Assembly (NCBI GenBank): GCA_035948415.1
Contig: DASZJD010000037.1
Location: 1 to 53,889, forward strand
DNA from: Acidimicrobiia bacterium
GTDB lineage: Bacteria > Actinomycetota > Acidimicrobiia > IMCC26256 > PALSA-555
DNA: 53,889 nt
Reading direction: 5' to 3'
The first letter of the stretch is position 1, and every line of letters begins with the position of its first letter. Of the stretch, positions 48,236-53,889 are shown in pieces. The notes under the pieces were generated by a model. It did no database searches. It was not told the DNA's origin and saw nothing but the letters and a program-made list of their open reading frames with translations. The position numbers were made by a program, and so were the translations under genes.

Positions 48236-49774
48236 GTGGACCCGGTCCACGCCTTGACCCTCGGCGACGTACTGCGAGAGCACGCCCGCAGCCGGCCCGG
48301 CCAGCTCGGCGCCGTGGACGGGGAGCGGCGGCTCACCTTCCCCGCCCTCGACGCCCGCGTGAACCAGCTCGCCGCCGCGCTCGCCGCCGACGGCGTCGAG
48401 GCCGGTACGCGCGTCGCGTGGCTGGGCCAGAACTCGTTCCGGGTCCTCGAAGGGCTGCTGGCGGCGGCGAAGCTCGGGGCGCTGTTCTGCCCGGTGAACT
48501 GGCGGTCGAGCCCGGACGAGCTGGCCTTCGTCGTCGACGACCTCGAGCCCCGGGTCGTGATCTGGCAGGACGAGGAAGTCGGGGCCGCCGTCACCGAGGC
48601 CCGCCGCCGCGCGCGGGCCCCGGCCCGCTGGGTGCGCCACGACCAGCACCCGGGAGGGTACGAGGACTGGATCGCCGCGCGCCCCACCGCCGATCCCGAC
48701 CGCCGCGTCGACCCGTCGTCGGCCGCGCTGGTGGTGTACACGGCCGCGTTCGACGGTCAGCCGAACGGGGCCATGCTGAGCCACGTCGCCTGCATCGCCC
48801 AGGGCCTGGTGTACGGGCACTACACCGGCACGACCGCCGACGACGTGTACCTGAACAGCGGCCCGCTCTTTCACCTGGGGACGCTCATGCACACGCTCGC
48901 CACCTTCGTCGCCGGCGGCACCAACGTGTTCGTGCGGCGCGTCGACGCCGAGCTCCTGTGCCAGACGATCGAGCGGGAGCGGTGCACCGGCGCGTTCATC
49001 GTCGGCCCCACCCTCGACCAGGTGCTCTCGGCCCGAGAGGCCGGCGGCCACGACCTGTCCAGCCTCCGCACGCCGCCGGGCCGGCCGGCGTGGGACGCGG
49101 TCACGAGCCCCGACGACAGCCCGTGGGCCGCCCGGCCCGGCGGGTACGGGCAGAGCGAGGTCGTCGGGATGCTGACCTACAGCTGCCTCGGCCTCGACGC
49201 CGCCGGCACCCACGGTCGTCCGTCCCCGCTGGCCCAGGTCCGGGTCGTCGACGAGGACGACCGCGACCTGCCCCCGGGGGAGGTCGGGGAGATCGTGGCC
49301 CGCGGCCCGACGGTGATGTGCGGCTACTGGAACCGCCCCGCCGAGAACGCCAGCCGGCGCCGGGGCGGGTGGCACCACACCCGCGACCTCGGCCGCCGCG
49401 AGGCCGACGGGTCGATCACGTTCATCGGGGCCAAGACCCGCATGATCAAGTCGGCGGCGGAGAACATCTACCCCGCCGAGGTCGAGCGCGGCCTGGCCAC
49501 CCATCCTGCGGTCGCCGAGTGCGCGGTGATCGGCGTGCCCGACCCCGCCTGGGTGCAGAGCGTGAAGGCGGTGGTCGTGCTGCGCGCGGGGGCGGCCGCG
49601 ACCGCCGACGAGCTGATCGACCACTGCCGGGCCCAGATCGCCGCCTACAAGAAGCCCCGGTCGGTCGAGTTCGTCGACGCGCTGCCGCGCCGCGGGCTCG
49701 CGGTCGACTACGACGCGCTCGACGCCCGGTTCGGCGGCGGCAACTACCCCGGCGGCCGGACGCGCAGCACGTGA
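48236..49774 (+). CDS. Adenylate-forming (FadD-like) protein with degenerate catalytic motifs
   Basis: 512 residues from GTG 48236. Overall ANL-superfamily fold (LTLGDVLREHARSRPGQ, GRPSPLAQVRVVDEDD, IKSAAENIYPAEVE). The P-loop reads YTAAFDGQPNGAML (168-181): the Ser-Gly-Thr-Thr run is lost and the Lys is Asn177. The A5 motif is GYGQSE. The C-terminal catalytic Lys (GKV in FadD proteins) is missing: LPRRGLAVDYDALDARFGGG. ATP-dependent acyl-adenylation is therefore doubtful. The stop overlaps the DUF2889 start (GTGA), implying coupled expression. Confidence 0.8.
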   Translation: MDPVHALTLGDVLREHARSRPGQLGAVDGERRLTFPALDARVNQLAAALAADGVEAGTRVAWLGQNSFRVLEGLLAAAKLGALFCPVNWRSSPDELAFVVDDLEPRVVIWQDEEVGAAVTEARRRARAPARWVRHDQHPGGYEDWIAARPTADPDRRVDPSSAALVVYTAAFDGQPNGAMLSHVACIAQGLVYGHYTGTTADDVYLNSGPLFHLGTLMHTLATFVAGGTNVFVRRVDAELLCQTIERERCTGAFIVGPTLDQVLSAREAGGHDLSSLRTPPGRPAWDAVTSPDDSPWAARPGGYGQSEVVGMLTYSCLGLDAAGTHGRPSPLAQVRVVDEDDRDLPPGEVGEIVARGPTVMCGYWNRPAENASRRRGGWHHTRDLGRREADGSITFIGAKTRMIKSAAENIYPAEVERGLATHPAVAECAVIGVPDPAWVQSVKAVVVLRAGAAATADELIDHCRAQIAAYKKPRSVEFVDALPRRGLAVDYDALDARFGGGNYPGGRTRST

Positions 49775-50529
49775 GCGCCCCGTTCCCCTCCGGGTCCTAC
49801 CGTCGGCGCCTCCGCACCGTGACCGAGGACGACGGCGTCGTCGCCGGCGCCCTCGAGGACGACTTCCACTACTTCACCGTCCGCCTCGGCCACGACGGCG
49901 AGCGCGTCCTGGCGATGGACGCCGAGTCGCGGCGCTGGCCGTGGACGACCTGCCCCGGCGCGGCCGAGCCGCTGCGGGCGCTGGTCGGCATGCCGCTGTC
50001 GAGGCGCTGCCTGGCCGTCGGCGACTGGACCGACCCCCGCCGCAACTGCACCCACATGTTCGACCTGGCCGGGCTCGCGGTCGCGCACGCCGCCCGCGGC
50101 GGTCCACCGGGGACGGCCCGCCAGTACGACGTGGCGATCCCGGCCGGGGCCCAGGCCGGCGGGCGGCGCGAGGTGCGCCTGTGGCGGGACGGGGAGCCCA
50201 CGCTCCGCTGGGTCCTCGACGGCCGGGCCTGCGTCGACCCGCCCCCGTACTCGACGACGCGCTGGCGCGGCGGCTTCCTCCGCTGGGCCGACCGGACCCT
50301 GCCCCCCGACGACGCCGAGGCCGCGATCGTCCTGCGCCGCGCCTGCGACATCGGCATGGGGCGGGGCATGGACCTGGACGCGGTCCCCCGCGCCCTCGAC
50401 CTCCTCGACGTCCAGGGCGCCATCTGCCACACCATGCAGCCGGGGGTGGTCGAGGTGTCGCTCCGCAACCGCGGGACGACCCGGGACTTCGACGCCGACC
50501 CCGACCGGCTGCTCGCCGACTGGCCCTGA
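49771..50529 (+). CDS. DUF2889 protein
   Basis: 252 residues from GTG overlapping the ligase-like stop. The DUF2889 signature RRNCTHMFDLAGLAVAHA (near residues 90-107) and an N-terminal YRRRLRTVTEDDGVVAGALEDDFHYFTVRL are clear. Family function is not established; it is often seen near acyl-CoA or aromatic catabolic genes. Cytoplasmic, no membrane segment. Last gene of the plus-strand unit, ending at a palindromic hairpin. Confidence 0.8.
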   Translation: MSAPFPSGSYRRRLRTVTEDDGVVAGALEDDFHYFTVRLGHDGERVLAMDAESRRWPWTTCPGAAEPLRALVGMPLSRRCLAVGDWTDPRRNCTHMFDLAGLAVAHAARGGPPGTARQYDVAIPAGAQAGGRREVRLWRDGEPTLRWVLDGRACVDPPPYSTTRWRGGFLRWADRTLPPDDAEAAIVLRRACDIGMGRGMDLDAVPRALDLLDVQGAICHTMQPGVVEVSLRNRGTTRDFDADPDRLLADWP

Positions 50530-50533
50530 CCGG

Positions 50534-50547
50534 CGGCCCCGGGGCCG
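50534..50547. terminator. Palindrome CGGCCCCGGGGCCG between convergent genes
   Basis: Perfect 14-bp palindrome in the 29-bp gap between the convergent DUF2889 and LLM genes. No U-tract; probable bidirectional transcript end. Confidence 0.4.
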
Positions 50548-50558
50548 ATCCCGCCTCG

Positions 50559-51419
50559 TCACCGAGCGCCGGCGGTCGGGGAGAGCCCGACCAGCGACGC
50601 GAAGTCCGCCATCCCGGTCCGTGCCTCGCGTGATCGCGCCCAAGGCGACACGATGAGGCGGGTCACGCCGAGCTCCTCCCAGCGGCGGACGTCGTCGGGC
50701 CCCGCGACCGGCCCGCCGAGGCAGACCTCGAACCGCTCGGCGTCGCGCCCGGCCTCGGCCCGCAGCGCCCGCAGCCGGGTGACCTGACGGGCGCCGCTCT
50801 CGAAGTCGTGGCTCATCCCGATCCACCCGTCGCCGAGCCGGGCGGCGCGGCGCAGCGCGGCGTCGCTCTCGCCGCCGACGAGGATCGGCGGCCAGGGGCG
50901 CTGGGTCGGCTTCGGCTCGAAGACGGCGCCGTCGAAGGAGAAGAACTCCCCGTGGTGCGACACCACCTCTTCGGTCCAGAGCCGCTGGCACACCTCGAGG
51001 GCCTCGTCGACGCGCCGGCCCCGCCGGTGGAAGTCGAGCTGCGCCGCCACCCACTCCTCCTCGAGCCAGCTGGCGCCGACGCCGAACTCGGCCCGGCCCC
51101 CCGACACGAGGTCGAGGGTCTGCACGCCGCGGGCGGCGACGAAGGGGTGGCGCAGCCCGACGTTGTACACGTGGGTGCCGAGCCGCACCCGCTCGGTGCG
51201 GCCGGCGAGGTACGCCAGGTAGGCGAAGGCGTCGAAGATCGGTGTGGTGGGCGGGACGGGCGGGTGCTCCTCGCCGGGATGCGGCGACCGGCTCATCCGG
51301 CTGGTGAAGATCAGGTGCTCGGGGAGCCACACCGACTCGAAGCCGAGCCGCTCGGCCTCGAGGGTGCAGTCGACGAAGAACGCCGGGTTCAGACGGCCGA
51401 GCGCGATCCCGAACTTCAC
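50559..51419 (-). CDS. LLM-class F420-dependent oxidoreductase
   Basis: 286 residues from GTG, starting MKFGIALGRLNPAFF. Luciferase-like barrel: AERLGFESVWLPEHLIF, RVRLGTHVYNVGLRHPF, LDLVSGGRAEFGVGASWLEEEW. It matches the common actinobacterial F420 group (TIGR03619-like, from memory). Likely oxidises or reduces an alcohol, aldehyde or enone. 28 bp downstream of an SDR in the same operon. A paralogue is at 2503. Confidence 0.86.
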   Translation of the reverse strand: MKFGIALGRLNPAFFVDCTLEAERLGFESVWLPEHLIFTSRMSRSPHPGEEHPPVPPTTPIFDAFAYLAYLAGRTERVRLGTHVYNVGLRHPFVAARGVQTLDLVSGGRAEFGVGASWLEEEWVAAQLDFHRRGRRVDEALEVCQRLWTEEVVSHHGEFFSFDGAVFEPKPTQRPWPPILVGGESDAALRRAARLGDGWIGMSHDFESGARQVTRLRALRAEAGRDAERFEVCLGGPVAGPDDVRRWEELGVTRLIVSPWARSREARTGMADFASLVGLSPTAGAR

Positions 51420-51447
51420 CGGGCGCGCTCGTCGTCGGGCCGGCCGC

Positions 51448-52230
51448 TCATGCGTGCGTCACGTACGAGCCGTCGTCGCGGCGATGCCAGCCCCCGGCCG
51501 CGAGGTTGCCGCCGTCGACGTGGATCGTCGTGCCGGTGACGAAGCGGCTGAGGTCGCCGGCCAGGAAGACGGTCGCGGCGGCGACGTCGTCGACGTCCCC
51601 CTGGATCGGCAGCGGCGTGTGCACCGCCACCGGCCCGATGCCGGGCGTCGGGATCACGTCCGGGGCGATGCAGTTGACGCGGATGCGCCGCGGCCCGAGC
51701 TCGAGGGCGAGGGACTTCGTCAGGCTGGTCACCGCGGCCTTCATCGCCGAGTAGACCGCGTAGCCCGGCGCGGCCCGGTGGGCCTCGATCGACGTGAGGT
51801 TCACGATCGAGCCGCCGCGGTCGGCCATGGTCGCGACGACCGGGCGCACGAGGTTCGTCACGCTCACGAAGTTCTCGCGGATCAGCGCGTCCTGACCCTT
51901 GGCGCTGACGCCGAGGAAGTCGGCGACGAACCCGCCACCGGCGTTGTTGACCAGCACGTCGATCGGCCCGAGCTCCTGCGCCGCCGTCGCCACGAACCCG
52001 CGGCACGCCTCCTCCTCACGGACGTCGAGCTCGGCCGCGACGACGCGCCGGCCCTCGGCCTCGACCGCGTCTGCGGTGGCGTCGAGCCCCGTGACGTCGC
52101 GGTCGCAGATCGCCACGTGCGCGCCGAAGCGAGCCAGGGCGACGGCGGTCGCCTCGCCGATGCCGACCGCGGCGCCCGTGACCACGGCGACCCGGTCGGT
52201 CAGCAAGGCCGCCGACGGGTCGAGGGTCAC
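51448..52230 (-). CDS. SDR-family oxidoreductase
   Basis: 260 residues from GTG. VAVVTGAAVGIGEA nucleotide loop, Asp after strand 2 (AICDRDV) for NAD preference, NNAGGG, Ser in NLTSIEAH, YSAMK active site, C-terminal VDGGNLAAGG. Probable hydroxyacyl-CoA or alcohol dehydrogenase. TACTGT stands 8 nt before the GTG without a Shine-Dalgarno sequence (leaderless). Divergent from another SDR with a 43-bp gap. Confidence 0.87.
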   Translation of the reverse strand: MTLDPSAALLTDRVAVVTGAAVGIGEATAVALARFGAHVAICDRDVTGLDATADAVEAEGRRVVAAELDVREEEACRGFVATAAQELGPIDVLVNNAGGGFVADFLGVSAKGQDALIRENFVSVTNLVRPVVATMADRGGSIVNLTSIEAHRAAPGYAVYSAMKAAVTSLTKSLALELGPRRIRVNCIAPDVIPTPGIGPVAVHTPLPIQGDVDDVAAATVFLAGDLSRFVTGTTIHVDGGNLAAGGWHRRDDGSYVTHA

Positions 52231-52238
52231 GGCGCCGG

Positions 52239-52244
52239 ACAGTA
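52239..52244 (-). promoter_or_regulatory. -10 element TACTGT of the SDR/LLM operon (leaderless type)
   Basis: Minus-strand TACTGT followed by 8 nt and the GTG at 52230. Confidence 0.48.
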
Positions 52245-52259
52245 CCCGCCGGCTGCCAG

Positions 52260-52265
52260 TAGCGT
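52260..52265 (+). promoter_or_regulatory. -10 element TAGCGT of the plus-strand SDR (leaderless type)
   Basis: TAGCGT followed by 8 nt and the GTG at 52274. The two divergent -10 elements are 15 bp apart, so each promoter's -35 region overlaps the other promoter or the opposite gene. Confidence 0.48.
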
Positions 52266-52273
52266 CGGGCCTC

Positions 52274-53062
52274 GTGGGCTACTCCGTCGAAGGCAAGCAC
52301 GTGCTCGTGACCGGTGCGTCGTCGGGCATCGGCGCCGCGATCGCCGAAGGCTGCGCGCGTCGTGGCGCGACGGTCGGGATCTGCGCGCGCCGTGGGGACC
52401 GGCTCCAGGCCGTGCTCGAGCGACTCCGGGAGCACTCGCCCGGCTCCCGCGCGTGGACCGTCGACCTGGCCGACCTCGACGGAATCGCCGCCTTCGCGGC
52501 GCGAGCCGAGCGGGAGCTGGATGGCGTCGACGTGCTCGTGAACAACGCCGGGATCCCGAAGCGCCGGCACGTGACGCGGCTGGAGCCCGACGAGGTCGAG
52601 GCGGTCATGCGGATCAACTACTTCTCGCCCGTGCGCCTCACCCTTGCGCTGCTGCCGGGACTCGTCGATCGAGCCGGGCGGATCGTGAACATCTCGTCGG
52701 TGGCGGCGCGGCTCGGTCCGCCGATCGAGGCGGCCTACGCCGCCAGCAAGGCCGCGATCACGGCCTTCTCCGAGTCGATGGCGGTCGACCTGCGCGACAC
52801 CGAGCTGCTGGTGCACGTGGTGAACCCCGGCGTCCTGGACACGGAGCTGTTCCACCTGCCCGACAACGAGGCCGGGTTCCACGACTCGGTCGAGATGCTC
52901 CCCGTCGACGCGATCGTCGAGCCCGTCCTCGCCCAGCTCGACGCCGGGACCTTCGAGGGCTACGTCCCGGGCTGGTTCGCCGACATCGTGGCCGGGAAGT
53001 TCGGGGACCCGGACGCCTTCCTCGCCGGGACGAAGGAGTACGCCCGGACGAAGTCGTCGTAG
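52274..53062 (+). CDS. SDR-family oxidoreductase
   Basis: 262 residues from GTG. VLVTGASSGIGAAIAEG, an Arg pair after strand 2 (ICARRGDR) that favours NADP, NNAGIPKRR, Ser in NISSVAARLG, YAASK. The C-terminal part (EGYVPGWFADIVAGKFGDPDAFL) resembles 'classical SDR' ketoreductases/acyl-CoA reductases of actinobacteria. Single gene, convergent with the class II aldolase. Confidence 0.87.
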   Translation: MGYSVEGKHVLVTGASSGIGAAIAEGCARRGATVGICARRGDRLQAVLERLREHSPGSRAWTVDLADLDGIAAFAARAERELDGVDVLVNNAGIPKRRHVTRLEPDEVEAVMRINYFSPVRLTLALLPGLVDRAGRIVNISSVAARLGPPIEAAYAASKAAITAFSESMAVDLRDTELLVHVVNPGVLDTELFHLPDNEAGFHDSVEMLPVDAIVEPVLAQLDAGTFEGYVPGWFADIVAGKFGDPDAFLAGTKEYARTKSS

Positions 53063-53077
53063 ACCACGATCAGCGGG

Positions 53078-53091
53078 CCGGCGGCCGCCGG
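53078..53091. terminator. Palindrome CCGGCGGCCGCCGG between convergent genes
   Basis: Perfect 14-bp palindrome (5-bp stem with GGCC loop, or a cruciform) in the 42-bp gap between the SDR and aldolase stops. No U-tract. Confidence 0.4.
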
Positions 53092-53104
53092 ACCGCCCGT
53101 GGCG

Positions 53105-53889
53105 TCACTCGAGGAGCTCGGGCTGCTCGGCCACGATCCACTCGTAGAGCGGCGAGAAGCTGAACCACCCGGCGACGTGCGACCCCACCTGGCTGGCGGT
53201 GAGCGCAGCAGCCTCCGGCGAGATGTGCACCGGCGTGCCGGCGGCCTCGGCGAGCAGCTGGGCCTGGCAGGAACGCTCCATGGTGATGAACCACCAGACC
53301 GCCTCGTCGACGCTATGCCCGACGGTGAGCAGCCCGTGGTTGCGCAGGATGAGGGCCTTGTTGTCGCCGAGCGCATGCGCGAGGCGCTTGCCCTCCTCGA
53401 GGTCGAGGACCACGCCCGTGTAGTCGTCAAACAGGGCGTGGTCCGGGTAGAAGGCGCACGCGTCCTGGGTCAGCGGGTCGAGCAGGCGGCCGAGTGACGA
53501 CCACGCCTTCCCGTGCAGCGAGTGGGAGTGGGCGGCGGCCACCACGTCCGGTCGGGCCTCGTGCACCTGGGAGTGGATGGCGAACGCGGCCGCGTTCACG
53601 CCTTTGTCGCCCTCGACGACCTCGCCGTCACGGTTGACGAGCAGCAGGTCGGAGGCGCGGATGAACTTGAAGTTCACGCCGAACGGGTTGACCCAGAAGT
53701 GGTCGAGGTGCTCAGGGTCGCGAGCGGTGATGTGACCGGCGACACCCTCGTCGAACCCGAACTTGCCGAACAGGCGGAAACCGGCCGCCAGCCGCTGCTT
53801 GCGGTGGCGTCGCTCCTCCTCGAGGGTGGCGAACTTCGGGCGGTAGTCCGCGTAGGGCGCGAGCTGCTCGAGATCGCTCTGCGTGGTTG
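53105..53889 (-). CDS. Class II aldolase/adducin family protein (5' end beyond right edge)
   Basis: About 261 C-terminal residues are in the window; the open frame continues through the right edge (reading ...EEERRHRKQRLAAGFRLFG...). A GTG at 53677 is internal, because conserved sequence lies before it. Metal and substrate motifs: GHITARDP, HSHSLHG with its paired histidines, and RNHGLLTVG. Members include fuculose- and ribulose-phosphate aldolases and epimerases and uncharacterised decarboxylases; this 'FWVNPFGVNFKFI' subtype is usually annotated only as class II aldolase/adducin. Substrate unknown. Confidence 0.86.
   Translation of the reverse strand, partial: TTQSDLEQLAPYADYRPKFATLEEERRHRKQRLAAGFRLFGKFGFDEGVAGHITARDPEHLDHFWVNPFGVNFKFIRASDLLLVNRDGEVVEGDKGVNAAAFAIHSQVHEARPDVVAAAHSHSLHGKAWSSLGRLLDPLTQDACAFYPDHALFDDYTGVVLDLEEGKRLAHALGDNKALILRNHGLLTVGHSVDEAVWWFITMERSCQAQLLAEAAGTPVHISPEAAALTASQVGSHVAGWFSFSPLYEWIVAEQPELLE

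Noticed and set aside
53105-53677. Complete short class II aldolase starting at GTG 53677
   Set aside because: The frame continues without a stop to the right edge and encodes conserved family sequence (GHITARDP), so the GTG is internal and the gene is truncated by the window.
1-53889. Mobile element, prophage, CRISPR array, tRNA or rRNA genes
   Set aside because: No transposase, integrase, spaced repeats, tRNA cloverleaf or rRNA-like sequence was seen; base composition is uniform apart from small AT-richer promoter islands near 13.8 kb and 29.3 kb.

Overview
This is about 54 kb of very GC-rich DNA with strong codon-position bias. It carries no rRNA, tRNA, insertion sequence or CRISPR array that I can see. 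Gene content points to an actinobacterium: a PimB'-like mannosyltransferase, F420-type luciferase-like oxidoreductases, Ltp/DUF35 pairs, stand-alone HTD2/MaoC-type hotdog proteins, DUF3048 and DUF2889 proteins, and a fused FadE34-type acyl-CoA dehydrogenase. Many genes look leaderless, with TANNNT 6-10 nt before the start codon. The mixture (PuuD-type membrane protein, large acyl-CoA catabolic inventory, TetR of the SHGTFYLYF type) fits Acidimicrobiia best. That placement is inference; no marker gene is present.

Layout. 1-2.5 kb: an aminotransferase fragment, a HAD phosphatase, and a crotonase/thioesterase pair. 8.6-2.5 kb (minus): one long transcription unit of FAD reductase, crotonase, PimB'-like glycosyltransferase, small membrane protein, SRPBCC protein, small acidic protein, ROK glucokinase and LLM oxidoreductase. 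8.7-13.35 kb (plus): NDP-forming acyl-CoA ligase, PaaG-like crotonase, Ltp thiolase-fold protein and DUF35 partner. 13.6-14.6 kb: a 43-residue protein divergent from a MerR regulator. 14.6-25.3 kb: amidohydrolase, double CaiB CoA-transferase, SDR plus hotdog dehydratase, MFE2-like SDR plus crotonase plus a second Ltp, TetR, AMP ligase and an NTF2-like protein. 25.4-31.1 kb: a DUF3048 lipoprotein, a sulfonate-type ABC importer with a divergent Rrf2 regulator, and an acyl-CoA dehydrogenase. 31.2-36.7 kb: PuuD-like membrane protein, thioesterase/phosphatase pair, LysM protein and two secreted beta-propellers. 44.5-36.7 kb (minus): a seven-gene unit of thiolase, HisN-like phosphatase, FGGY kinase, P450, 3Fe-4S ferredoxin, alpha/beta hydrolase and fused acyl-CoA dehydrogenase. 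44.6-50.5 kb (plus): FadD, APH-like kinase, hotdog, VOC, a degenerate adenylate-forming protein and DUF2889. 50.5-53.9 kb: LLM/SDR pair, another SDR and a class II aldolase running off the edge.

How it works together. Most genes belong to CoA-thioester catabolism of lipids, sterol side chains or similar carboxylates: activation (three synthetase types and a CoA-transferase), dehydrogenation (two acyl-CoA dehydrogenases), hydration (crotonases, HTD2-type hotdogs), SDR oxidation, and thiolytic or aldolytic cleavage (thiolase, Ltp/DUF35). The most interesting signal is a shared 14-bp palindrome, TGACGYNNGCGTCA, in three separate divergent promoters (15835-15848, 19661-19674, 44603-44616). Each time its first base is also the last base of a plus-strand TANNNT -10 hexamer. 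This suggests one regulator controls the CoA-transferase/amidohydrolase, SDR/hotdog and FadD/thiolase-P450 units together. Two genes appear to use CTG start codons.
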